Below are positions 24,825 to 35,377 of a stretch of 64,000 nt of DNA, one piece after another. The notes under the pieces were generated by a model that worked only from the letters and a program-made list of their open reading frames with translations, was not told the DNA's origin and made no database searches. The position numbers and the translations under genes are program-made. Every line of letters starts with the position of its first letter. Position 1 is the first letter of the stretch. This DNA comes from Pseudisothecium myosuroides. Its lineage: Eukaryota; Streptophyta; Bryopsida; Hypnales; Lembophyllaceae. Location of the stretch: NCBI GenBank assembly GCA_951799445.1, contig OX637292.1:16185296-16249295 (forward strand), read 5' to 3'.

Positions 24825-25783
24825 ACTCAGAAAGAGAAAAATTATTATAAGACGCTAAATCTCAGTCCAAAGAAAGATTATCAAATTATCAGTACTGAAG
24901 GTCCCTTTAGATTGTATAGGTCGAAGCAACAAGCTTAAAATTTGAGCCAAAATTTTGTGCAAGTACGAGTGAGATGACAAGCTTAAAATATTCCAATGCA
25001 TTGCATATATGACATCGTATGAAGAATTCGAAGTAATAAATGTCCAATCCACCTCACATAGAAAGCTCGAAACCTTGCTATCTCAAGTACTGTACTTTTA
25101 AGAGACATATAAGCGCCATCTCTTCTTCCTCATTCTTGTTGCTTGGACTAGGTAAAGTCACCAGTAAACAAACAAGACAACACAAATAAAATTGATATTT
25201 TAGCACCAATAATAAAGGTGTAGGATTTCTTGTCAACCTTGTCGCTTCAACCTTCGCATCTAAAATGACAATTCCGGTTCGCAACTGAGTGGCAATTCAA
25301 ATTCAGCCACATTGTCTAGATTACACTAGAGATTTAAAAGAACTACACGGGATATATTTATCGATTTACTCCGTGCGGAGACCCAGTCCATTACAGTTGT
25401 GCCCCTGTAGCAGATAGGTCGCCAGCGTAACCCTAATTACTTTGAGAACGTGCATCGATTCAGTCCCTTGCACTCAAATAATTGCTAATGCAGTAACCTG
25501 CAGCAACATACTCGATGTTCTTCCAAGTATCACCAAAATTAGGGCTCCTAGACGATCCTTCAAACTTTATAAATTCCTCACGGCTCTAACCGTGACAAAA
25601 CCTTAGACAGGAAAATGCAGTACAAAGACTACAAAATGGTTCGATTCCCAGAACCCGATTCCGAAACGTATAAATCGTAATCAGCAATCCGGACCTTTAT
25701 TATCAAGAGATTCAACATAGCACGACGCAAATTTCGAAGTTCTCTTACCTCGAACTCTATCCCTAAACCCTAAACCCTAAAAA
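24825..25783 (-). promoter_or_regulatory. 5' leader intron and telo-box of the UPF0047 gene
   Basis: Three direct CCCTAAA units at 25,761-25,783 (minus strand TTTAGGG) form a telo-box. Twelve bases nearer the gene, minus-strand GAG|GTAAGAG at 25,749/25,748 is a strong donor. A pyrimidine-rich TTTTTCTCTTTCTGAG acceptor ends at 24,826, just before the ATG. I infer a leader exon and an intron of about 920 bp. Telo-boxes are common in promoters and leaders of plant housekeeping genes. The transcription start itself is not visible. Confidence 0.5.
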
Positions 25784-26474
25784 CCGCTCAAAGCCAATTC
25801 CGTTTCTACTCCTTTCTCTTCAAACAATCCCCCTCATAGACAGAGGTTACGTTCACAGGCAACTTGCAACTAATTAGTTTCACCTCAACCTCGACAAGAT
25901 GAAATTACAACTCCGAGGTGAGTAAAACTCCGATCCTGCCCCAATATCGCCCCACCGAAGCTCAAATTTGCTCAAAATTTTCAGCAGAATTTGAAAATTA
26001 CCTCCCAAGCAAGCTGAAATTCGAGGACTCGCTTAAAAACCCTCGCAGAAAACACTCCGTCCGTCACACCAAAATCCTCGCAGTGAAACTCGTGTTGCTG
26101 CACCTGCGTAGCACAGATCATGGAAACCTTGAATGATACCCGGAGGATATCTTACCCAGGTCAGGTATTGGTCGTGGAGTATAGCGGTGCAGCGGTGGCC
26201 GTTCTCTTTGTCTTTTTTTTTTTGCACAAGTGGCTTGCTGGCAGAGCTCCACATGGATTGAAGCGGGCGGGAGTTCTAAAGGCTGCTGGAAGCACATGGC
26301 CATCTGTCTTGGCCTTCGAAAGGTTCCAGTAATCAAAATATCCACTCTTGTTTCTTTGTCCGGACTTTTCTCGCCCTGTCGGTCTGAACTCTGAGTTCAG
26401 TGATTTGTTTGTAAAAAAAAAAAATTTAATCAATTTTCTAATAAGGTGCAACCTGTTGAAAAAATATTAACGCC

Positions 26475-26779
26475 TAAGGTAGGAGGCTCAGAAACCGACC
26501 ATCCAAGAGCTGTTTGCCATTTCGGGGAAGCTAAACTCCTTGAAACAATTTGCAGTAAATTTTAGTAGGAAGAAAAATGGAATTTGCATCTAACCCAGGT
26601 CGTTTCATATTTTTTGACCTTTGTGGAATTAGTTATGAATTTTTGAAGTTGAAACGTAGTGGTCACCAAAAGCGACCACTCCTTGAAATGTACACTGCTA
26701 GTACATGGAAGAAAGCAAAATGTACCTCTGTGCCATGATCGGTTTTACAACCTGGTCAATTTATGAGCCTCCTACCTTA
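26475..26779. mobile_element. MITE family C, intact copy
   Basis: Perfect 16-bp inverted ends are present (TAAGGTAGGAGGCTCA at 26,475-26,490 and its inverse at 26,764-26,779). The body has the family core CTAACCCAGGTCGTTTCATA. The element is 305 bp and the best-preserved family C copy in the window. Confidence 0.85.
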
Positions 26780-26789
26780 AATGCTTCTA

Positions 26790-27425
26790 GGAATTTGCTC
26801 TAAATTGATAACAATATTATCAAAAAGCCAACATTTTGATAAGATGCATAAATGATTTTTGAATTGTAACCATATAAATTCGAACTAGACATGTTTGAGA
26901 TCACATAGGAGAAGAAAATACAACTTACAATATCACATACAGATTGAAAGATTATAATGTTTGATCATGAAGGTGTTAAAACAGTGAAAGTGATTTGAAG
27001 TCTCATTCAATCACCTTTTTCACATATCAAATCTAAAAAATTGGTCACCAAAAAAATATGAGGTTAAAGGACATAACATGCATAACCCCAATCAATTTAC
27101 GGCTTCTCAAAATCTCTTCTAAAAAAATTTTAAATGAATTTTTAATGTGAATTTTTCTCCGAGATCTAGTATATTTGAGGCTCGTTTCAAAGAGCCCTCA
27201 ACACTACGGAAAGTTAAGATTGCAATGGACACCCTTGCACAAAATCTTGAATAGAAAAATCATAATCAATCATTTTCAAAATCGGATTTTGATGCTAAAA
27301 CTAGACATCAAAAAGAATTTTACAAAAATATAAATTATTAAGAATAGCAATTTGATTAGGTTTTATTTAACTTCAAAGTATTGTCGACACTAGAATTTGA
27401 TGCCTCGGGCATTTAGGAGTTTAAT
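26790..27425 (+). mobile_element. probable decayed family A relative
   Basis: AGATTGAAAGATTATAATGTTTGAT near 26,942 resembles the family block AGATTGCAAGATATCTGCGTTT, and GGCATTTAGGAGTTTAA near 27,410 resembles its right end. Similarity is weak and the boundaries are guesses. Confidence 0.3.
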
Positions 27426-27828
27426 AGAGAGAAATATTAACTCAAATTCTTAGCTACGAGAAGCTAGAGAAAGGGACAGGATAGTTCTTTCATAATTCCT
27501 TTTGGAAAAGGAAATCCATTCTACTTGTTCAGAGTATAAAGGTTGCCCTTGTTTTGTGGTTGAGTAGGGCTTCTCTTTACCAAATCATTGACGGGCAAGA
27601 AGAGAAAAGTCTAAGGTGCATAAAGAAAGTATACACGTAGGAAAGATTATAATAGAACTCGTGTTAGTGTATCCTCTCTTAATGTATAACTATCAAGTAT
27701 GCAGACAATAGGCGGGCCCAATTTGAAGCACTTTTTTTGCAAAGTGCTTTAGTTAAAGACAACATTAGTTAAGTGGTCATTATTACACTTCTCTATCTAA
27801 ATGCATAAACCTCTTATAGTGCATAAGA

Positions 27829-28602
27829 AGCACCCATAATTGACCGAATAAGCAATTTTGACATGATCTGAAATAGTGAAGGCAAAACAATTATTTTTCA
27901 GAGGTACTTCGATAGATTTGACAGGGATTGCAAAAAAATTGGTAATTTTATTGCTTGAACTGAAATTACTATGAATTTTGGGAGGCAAAAAGTGCTCCGG
28001 ACCTATAGCCAATGTCTAGACTCTTCCAATTCCAATCATTCAAGAACATTTTTTCCTAATCATTATTTCCTACTTTATTTCTCACAACTTGGGACATGGG
28101 TCATGAATTTATTAAGGTACCCCCCCCTAACCGACCAAATAAGGAATTCCGACATGGTCTAGAATAGTGAAGGCAAAACAAATATTTTTCAGAGGTACAT
28201 AAATAGAAATGACATGGATTGCAAAAAAATTGGTAATTTTATCGCTTGAATTGAAATTACTATGAATTTTGGAAGGCAAAAAGTGCACCGGACCCATAGC
28301 CAATGTCTAGACTCTTCTAATTCCGATCACTCAATAACTTTTTAACTAATCATTATTTCCTACTTTTTTTTTCACAACTTGGGACATGTGTCATGTATTT
28401 ATTAGTTCCAACCTTGAAAAGGAACAAAAAACGCATTCTAAACATGGTCAGAAATACATGCACCTATAGGTCGGGAATGGATCACTAGTCGGGAATGGGG
28501 GGGGGGTACTTTAGTTTCAACCTTGAAAAGGAACAAAAAAAACACATTCTAAACATGGTTAGAAATATGTGCACCTATAGGTTGGGAATGGGTGGTCCAA
28601 CC
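27829..28602 (+). mobile_element. MITE family B, outer copy split by its own relative
   Basis: The left half (27,829-28,113) contains GACCGAATAAGC, AATAGTGAAGGCAAAACAA and AATTACTATGAATTTTGGGA. The right half (28,512-28,602) contains TTTCAACCTTGAAAAGGAAC and CACCTATAGGTTGGGAATGG. In the intact copies these halves are contiguous. The family B copy at 28,114 lies exactly between them. Confidence 0.75.
28114..28511 (+). mobile_element. MITE family B, inner copy (AGGTACCCCC ends)
   Basis: It begins AGGTACCCCCCCC and ends in a G-run then GTACT. TTA is present on both sides (28,111-28,113 and directly after the end). A 3-bp TTA duplication is characteristic of PIF/Harbinger (Tourist-like) elements. 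The body is nearly identical to the copy at 48,691. Non-coding, about 400 bp. Confidence 0.75.
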
Positions 28603-29690
28603 TTAAGTCTTGGCACCTTGCACTGAGACAAGTTCTACCATACTTCCTTTTGGAATGATCTTTTGCGCTTATAATTTTCACATAACTTTTAGAGGTTACA
28701 ATTTATTAGAAAATAGTTCAACTCTTTTCATTCTCTTCTTGATTGCAACTTGGAGTATTTTTCAATATTTTTTTGCTAAATATATAAAAACCTAGGATCA
28801 ACCTTACCTAAGTATGAACAACTAAAATATGAATACGAATGATGAAGAAAGGTGTAGAAAACTATCAATAGACAAAGTCACTTTGAAAAGTGATTGATTA
28901 ATAGTTATTCTATCATGAATCCATTGTTTTTTTTATTAAAGCTAATTTTGAACCCCAACTAATAGGATATAAATTAGTGTATTCACAAATAGACTTCTCA
29001 TTAATTATTTTCTCAATGTTAGTGAACAAACAAAAAGTGAAATAAGACATGTTTGGGGGTGGCAATCCTTGAAATCTTGCTCAAACTTCTTCAAATATTG
29101 CAGCTTATATCAATGCAGAGCCTGTCTCCTTCAACCTAAAGCATCATTCTTGTAGCTAGGAGAAAATTGTTAGATTGCACTATTTATTTTTAGGAATGCA
29201 AATTTTTGGCTAAAATTTTGATTTCCTATTGCCAAAACTTTATCCTGCATTTTGGTGATTTTTTCATTCAATTCATTGCTTTTCTTCTAGTTTCAACTCG
29301 TTTGGTAGTTGAAACTACAAGGTATGTACACCTACAATAAACATTACCCAAAATGTGACACTTACATTTGAACTACAAAGCATCACAAAAAAAATACAAT
29401 GTTGATTACACAAGTTTTACACAATCAAAACATGAGAGCGTATGAGAGCCAAGTGTTGTTTTTTGGGTACACCAATGGACAATACTTTAAAATTTCATAA
29501 CTTATTAATACAAAATCCAAACACTACAAGGTAAAGTGCATCCAAATCCTCTTTCTTAAGCCAATAACATCCTACAAAACTAATGCTTTTTTCATTATAT
29601 TATAAGTATGCTCAGTTTCTATTGGTGTCGATGATTCTTCGACCTTATGTTCAGAAATTTGTAGAAAAAGCCCTGGTCCTCAGTCCTCAG
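28603..29690. other. intergenic, no gene recognised
   Basis: AT-rich sequence with short frames only. Nothing resembling an exon chain or an RNA gene. Confidence 0.5.
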
Positions 29691-29790
29691 CTCAGCCTAC
29701 AAAAGAAAGGAAAGGAAGATACGCCGGCAGGTTGTAGGGCGGTTGTCCTCCGGGCCCCGGGGGGCGAGTGTCTGATTTGGTTTGCAGATG

Positions 29791-30081
29791 CTACACGTGC
29801 CGTAGAACTGCGCGTTTTCCCAGAAAGAACCTCCACGGCTGAGCGCGGACTGACTGACGGTCTTCTTCTGTAAACACCAGTCGCAGACTCTGCTTCATAA
29901 TTTCAGACCTGCTCCGCCTCGGTTCCTGCAGTGAAGAGTCCCCGCCAGGAAAGACTTCCACTACAGTAAGCTTAGCTCCTTCACTGACATGCACAATTTC
30001 AAATCTCCTTCTCACTTTCTCTGTCCACAACGGTTTTCCCTTTCCGCTGGAACTGCTCCCAATGACCCAGTCAGCCTGCAT
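29791..30081 (-). CDS. unrecognised 96-aa ORF in a GC-rich island
   Basis: The frame runs from ATG at 30,081 (the CAT at 30,079-30,081 on plus) to TAG at 29,793-29,791. It starts MQADWVIGSSSSGKGKPLWT and continues with a basic, mixed-charge sequence (TEKVRRRFEIVHV, KLTVVEVFPGG). The island (29,690-30,180) is much more GC-rich than the flanks and ends immediately before a MITE. I know no family for it. It could be a small gene, a first exon, or a captured fragment. The opposite strand is also open in part, so the strand is not certain. Confidence 0.3.
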   Translation of the reverse strand: MQADWVIGSSSSGKGKPLWTEKVRRRFEIVHVSEGAKLTVVEVFPGGDSSLQEPRRSRSEIMKQSLRLVFTEEDRQSVRAQPWRFFLGKRAVLRHV

Positions 30082-30182
30082 CGTCACGTGCCTTCCACCA
30101 GCCAGGCAGCCACTCAGCAGTCATCACTCATCAGAGAGCTCTCCGCTTCCCATTTCCAAAGACTGACTGGCGCAATGAAATT

Positions 30183-30568
30183 AGGGGAGGCAACCCATTT
30201 CCGACCGATCAAATAAGCATTCCACGTATCTAAAGTGTGCGGTTCTTCAGCGGGTCAATTTATTAGTGTGCAGAAATAGACAGAGGAGGCTTTCCATAAT
30301 TTTTCAGATTTTTGTATCACAAAATGAAATTACCATGAATTTTTGAACGATAGACCAAGTTCTTTCCATTCTAGTGAAATGGCTTTCCCAATTCTGACCA
30401 AGCGCTGAATGCAAAACGGACAATGATTCATTCGTGTAATAGTTAATTTTTGACTAATCAATGATTGTCAGAAATGATTATTTATTGTTCAGGACATTCA
30501 CGGAAACAGACCACCCTCCCCTGCCACAATGGGGGGGGGTGCGCGCTCAGAAATGGGTTGCCTCCCCT
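30183..30568. mobile_element. MITE related to family B (AGGGGAGGCAACC ends)
   Basis: Perfect 19-bp inverted ends occur at 30,183-30,201 (AGGGGAGGCAACCCATTTC) and 30,550-30,568. Internal CCGACCGATCAAATAAGCATTCC and AAATTACCATGAATTTT match the family B body, so this is a subfamily with changed ends. 386 bp, non-coding. Confidence 0.8.
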
Positions 30569-30731
30569 ACCTTCCATTGGTTTCCAAGAAGAAGAAAAAA
30601 AAAAGACTCGCTCCGCCATTTAAATTTCAAAAAGGTGACAAAAGGCTAGTATTCCAGCAACTGAACCTCATCACAAATTCAAGACAATATACCGTAGCAC
30701 AAATATAATGAAACCTTGGCATAGAAATTAA

Positions 30732-30973
30732 CCCCTGAGTGCCCCAACGCCTCATATATGGCCTCTCAATTTTGAAAGATTTCCTTGTTTGACTATTATA
30801 ATCTTTTCAACGGTACGGTCAAAGGGCGTGTCCCTTTTCCTTGGAGCTCGAGGCCTTTTTCTACTACCAATCAGTATGGTCAGTTTATGTGGACATCTTT
30901 TTAAGTAATAGTTTGATTGAAATGAACCCCAAAAGGTCTGGATTTTAAGTAAACTTGCTTTGGCGCTGAGAGG
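30732..30973. mobile_element. short TTAA-flanked MITE (CCCCTGAG ends)
   Basis: TTAA flanks both sides (30,728-30,731 and 30,974-30,977). The ends CCCCTGAGTGCC and GGCGCTGAGAGG are imperfect inverses (9 of 12). It is 242 bp. The ends resemble family A, but the body differs. It may be a second TTAA-targeting family. Confidence 0.5.
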
Positions 30974-31299
30974 TTAAAAGTTAAGTCGGAATTTAACTTA
31001 GAAGGAAGTAATCAGTGCCCAAGTGTACTCCAAGTTGTACAGTAACTTACTTTGGGTGACATCAGTCCATGTCGTCCAAGAGCACCAAGAGTGTGATTCA
31101 GTTGAAGAGCACATTCAAAGGAGTGCAGCTATGATAGCAATGCAAGAGCTGGGTGGTTGGCTCCAAAGTCCTCAGCTCAAGGCAAATTGCACCTGAGTGG
31201 ATCTACAACCTCCATCACTCCAGTGTAATTTTCATAACTTTTCAAAGCACAGAAGACTGAGACTGGACAGTCACACGCAGAGTGCAAAGAAAGGTAGCC

Positions 31300-31590
31300 C
31301 GGGGGCCCAGAAAATGACCATATTTGCAGTTATGGGCAGTCTTGAAATATTTTTTCAGAAAATTTTCTTGTTGAAAGACAAATGGAAACGGGATTGAATC
31401 CAAGTCGTTTCATATTTCTTGGTCGTTTCTGGAAATATTTGTGAATTTTGAAGTTGGAAACACATAAGACACTAAAAGCATCCATCCCTTGATATGTTCA
31501 CTGTTGCTACATTGGCAAATGCAATAGGTACTTCTATATTAGAGTCAAAAGCTCATTTTGAGCCTAGTCACTTTAGAGACCTTCTAGTCA
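31300..31590 (+). mobile_element. MITE family C, diverged copy
   Basis: GAATCCAAGTCGTTTCATAT near 31,396, then TGAATTTTGAAGTTGGAAAC, match the family C core in the same order as the copy at 26,475. Both ends are decayed, so the limits are approximate. Confidence 0.6.
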
Positions 31591-32108
31591 CTTGTGCAGG
31601 CTAACCATGGGTTTGAGAGGATTGTAAAATTTAGTCTACATAAGGATAAATATTCACATAACACTATGCACAAGTTATGGGAGGCGCCTTGTTAAATTGA
31701 AGAGTAATGAGGTATCACTAAGAAAGCATGATCTTCCCGAAATTGAAGGGGCTGAACTTTCTTAGGTCACTCAAAGGGATATCTTCAACTGATTGTTTTG
31801 GGGCACAATGCTACATGATCAACAATGTTATATAACTCAAGGTTGAAAGTGTGTTGACACAAAGAAGATGGATTTACTGTAACTTTAAAGTGGTGAGCAC
31901 TAGCAATAATCAAAAGATCGGGCAAAAGATCTCTTTCTTCCTATAGGAATTAAATACCTTCATTATTCCATTTCAACATTTAATAATTAAAAAACTACAA
32001 TTCCATAGGGGGGAATTTAATCATTAAGAGTGTAAGATATAAAATATCTCTATAGCAAGTGCCACATTGACTTAGTGTAAAAATTGGCCCCTTGGTGCAA
32101 ACATTTAA

Positions 32109-33045
32109 CCCCTAAGGGCCCAAGGCCTTTTTTCTGCCCAAAAACACTCAAAACTGCCATTTCTATAGCAAGGAGTAAAAAAATTTGAAAAATGTTTTTT
32201 TTTTGCACATCTAACCATAGGATCTTACACCTAACTAGTATGAGAATGTGTGCAAAAAATTTCAGAATTTTTGACCGCTTAGATTGCAAGATATCTGCGT
32301 TTAAAGTGGAAAAAACGAGTATTTCAGCACATTGCGGGACTGGATTTTTTGACTTTGAACATTTTTAACTTAAAATTTTTGCACTACAGAGTTTTGTGCT
32401 TCAAATCTTTATAGTGGAGAATTGAGTTGAGAGTCTAGGGAAAAAAAAATATTCAAAAAAACTTAATTATCATTCCTAAAAAAATTATTAAGTAGAAGTA
32501 GGTACGAGATAGAAGGAAAATCTAAAATATTCATATATTTTAGATGGAATTAAAATGCAATAATCCCAATGGTGAGATTGTTCTAGCAAGTAAACTAAAC
32601 CATGAGAATTTATTTTTTTTGAAAAATTGCAAAAATAACATTCAGAAATGAATCCTACAAGTTATTTTTTTCAAGAAGATGCTCTAACTGCCCGAAAAAC
32701 AAGAATGTCCATAACTTTCTCATAACAAATCCAAATGAAATGAATCAAAGCTTCCTAGATAGACAAAAATATAATCTATGAGAAAAAAATTATTAAAAAA
32801 AAAAATGTCAAATTTATGCCAAATTTTTTCTGCTGCCCGGACTGCCCAGTTACGAAAAAAAGTAACATATTTGGCTATAACTTTTGACTCCTATTTCCAA
32901 ATGTGCTGAAATTTGGTGCATATGAAAGATATTCCTCGTCCCCACCTTCTATTAAAATTTCAGCTTAAAATATGAAAATGTCTAGTCACACGTACCTGGC
33001 CAAAATTTATATACGGCCAAAAAACGCATGCCGGTCCTTTAGGGG
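32109..33045 (+). mobile_element. TTAA-flanked MITE family A, copy 4
   Basis: It begins CCCCTAAGGGCCC and ends GGTCCTTTAGGGG, with TTAA on both sides (32,105-32,108 and 33,046-33,049); 937 bp. The left two thirds match copies 1 and 2. The right third (AGTAACATATTTGGCTATAA through AGTCACACGTACCTGGCC) matches copy 3, so it looks like a mosaic. Non-coding. Confidence 0.85.
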
Positions 33046-33049
33046 TTAA

Positions 33050-33899
33050 GTTGAATTCCAAATCTTAACCTCTTGACTTTTATATTTTCTCATTTAGTAG
33101 CTTAAGAAGCAATCAAAATGCATGAGAATTTTTTTATTTTTTTCCTTTTTGGTTTTTTCCTTTTTTAATTTCTCACCCTCCTTATCTATTTTGTAAGTCC
33201 CTAACTCTACATTTGAATAAAAATTTGTCAAATTTAATCATTTGATTGTGACTAATCGGATCCTATATTTCTCAGTTGAAAATTTTAGAATCAACCAAAG
33301 AGTCAACACAACCTTATAATAAATGCTTGAATGCAATATAGAGCTGGAATAGTTGAAAAATTAGTGCTCAACAAAGTATTAGAGCTACATATGCAATATG
33401 CATTACAAAGAGGTTCTAAAGTTAGTACAAATGGTCCTCCCCATGCAAGGATGGTTTTATACTTTGCTAGATCCCTACAAGGGATTTATCCATCAATTCA
33501 AGGATTGAGATTGGCCGAAGAGCCGTGTAAGACATTTTTGTTCACTATTGGGGCCCCTTTTCAAGGATGCAAAAGGCCCCCTCTCTCATTGGCTAAACAA
33601 TGTGGTGTAGGGGTAGATTTTTACAGATATCTTGCAAAGTGAAAATTCCTGAGTGCACCGTTCAAAAAAATAAAATAAAATTCCTGAGTGCACCCGCCCA
33701 TGCAATAAATGCCAGGGTCTGATACAGATCTTCTCCTTGGGCAGCCTTCAAAAAGGCCCCTATACTGAACAAAAATTACAAACCAGAACCAAATACTTGC
33801 AAAAAAATGATATAAATTCAAATTTAAAACAGAAAAGAAAAGGAAAAAAGCCCGGTCCAATGGAAAGAGAATGACAGGACAGGACAAGACATAAAAAGG
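33050..33899. other. intergenic between repeat and kinesin promoter
   Basis: An open frame of about 100 codons at 33,331-33,642 has no recognisable domain. A direct repeat AATTCCTGAGTGCACC occurs at about 33,645 and 33,680. No gene is called. Confidence 0.4.
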
Positions 33900-35377
33900 C
33901 GCGCTCATTTTCCGGGGCACGGCTTCATGGGTAGGCCGAAGGCGACTGGTGGAAAACCCCGTTGAAATGTCGGGTGTCCCGACCCGACCCGACCCGACCC
34001 GGTCCTCGTCGTCTCCCTCCCAAGTTCCAAACAAAGCACACGCATCGTTCGTACCCGTTGCTCTGACTGTTGGATCCGGCCGTATTGTTGATTTGGCAGC
34101 CAGCGCCTTGAAGCGATGGCGTCTTCGTCTCTCTCTTATTACGGTACTTCTGTCACAGAATTCGATTTCTGGAAGCCATTATATCAGAGTATGTTCGTCG
34201 TTTGAGCTTTTCAGAGCCGTTTTCCGTTTTAGTTTCAGTGCAGTTCTGATTGTTTTTGTCTAATGAGGATTTGAAAGCGAAGGTTGTAGAAGGCTCTGCT
34301 TCGGTGAGGGCGATGTGCAGGAGGTTTGCTTGCTGGCGACGAGTCGAATGCTTTCGTTTTGGTGATCACGGTGTGCGCGGGATGAGCGATGGCTTGGATG
34401 AATGTAGGTTGATTGTTTTTGCAGATTACGGAGCTGCCGTGGTTATTTTAGGTTTTGTGGCAGCGCTTGTTTTGTGGCTGCTGGTGCTCGGGGTTGTGTA
34501 GCAGGTCCGGAGCGTGAGTTTAGGATCGGTTGTGTTTGAGGATGAGGCGATTCGATTGCCTGTGTTTGAAAATTGCGGGGAGAATATTTAGTTCTGTCGT
34601 CGTTTAGGAAGTGTTTGCTAAACTTGTTGGATTGCGATTAGGAAATGGCTTTGAAGGCGTTGGTTTTGCGATCCTGTACGGGGATTGCGCGAGTAGGTGG
34701 ATTGGAATATCTATGTATTGGATGTGGTTCGGAGCTTCGGGAGGCTGTTTTTGCATCTATTCAATTGGACCTTGATGTTGATCGAGCTTCAATTTTGCAA
34801 ATTTGTACGGGGCGTCTCGTATTAGATCGCCAGAATTATTTTGGAGTTCGATCGTGCGTTTTCTCGCCGTCCTTGTTTAGTTTGAGATAGGTTTTGCCAC
34901 GTCAGGATTATAATTTGGAGCTGGAAGGTATATAATAAGCGGATTTTGGTTTCGTATTGTCCTGAGTCATCACAACAGCATTAGGTTTTGTATTTATGTT
35001 TATGCTTGTTGTTTTGGATGTGATCAGGATTTTCACGTTAAGAATGCAATGCTGTCAGCACCTGAAATATGCGGATCTAGCCAGGATTATCGTCATAGTA
35101 GGAGAGGGTTGAAGACTTGTTTCACAAGCGATTGGAGGAGACGTCGATCAGAATGATGCAGGAGTAGTATCCATTTGTGAAATGGCAGCTTGTGCCGTTC
35201 ATTCTCTTCCATTGCTCCCTCTATTACCAAGGCGAGGTTAATTGAATACTACAGTGTCTCATCTCTCATCATTGCCAGCAGTTTATCGATCGCTCTTGTC
35301 GTGCTCAATGCTGCTTTTCTCTACGGTCGTTAACTCTCTTTAAAGCCCTAAGCTGTGACTTAGACACAGCTAGGGTG
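33900..35377 (+). promoter_or_regulatory. GC-richer promoter and leader region of the kinesin gene
   Basis: GC content rises sharply at about 33,900. A pentanucleotide array of CCGAC/GACCC units lies at 33,978-34,003. There is no TATA box at a clear position. Several ATGs precede the kinesin start, including a 29-codon frame at 34,116. A long leader, possibly with an intron, is likely. The exact transcription start cannot be read from sequence. Confidence 0.45.
34116..34205 (+). CDS. 29-aa small ORF upstream of the kinesin gene
   Basis: ATG at 34,116, stop TGA at 34,203-34,205. The peptide starts MASSSLSYYGTSVTEFDFW. The MASSS start looks like a genuine plant N-terminus. A GT-containing site (TACGGTACTT) lies nine codons in, so this could also be the first exon of something else. 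It may act as an upstream ORF of the kinesin transcript or be fortuitous. Confidence 0.25.
   Translation: MASSSLSYYGTSVTEFDFWKPLYQSMFVV

Noticed and set aside
25761..25783. CCCTAAA repeats as an internal telomere scar
   Set aside because: Three units only, immediately upstream of a strong splice donor. A telo-box in the leader of the UPF0047 gene explains them better.
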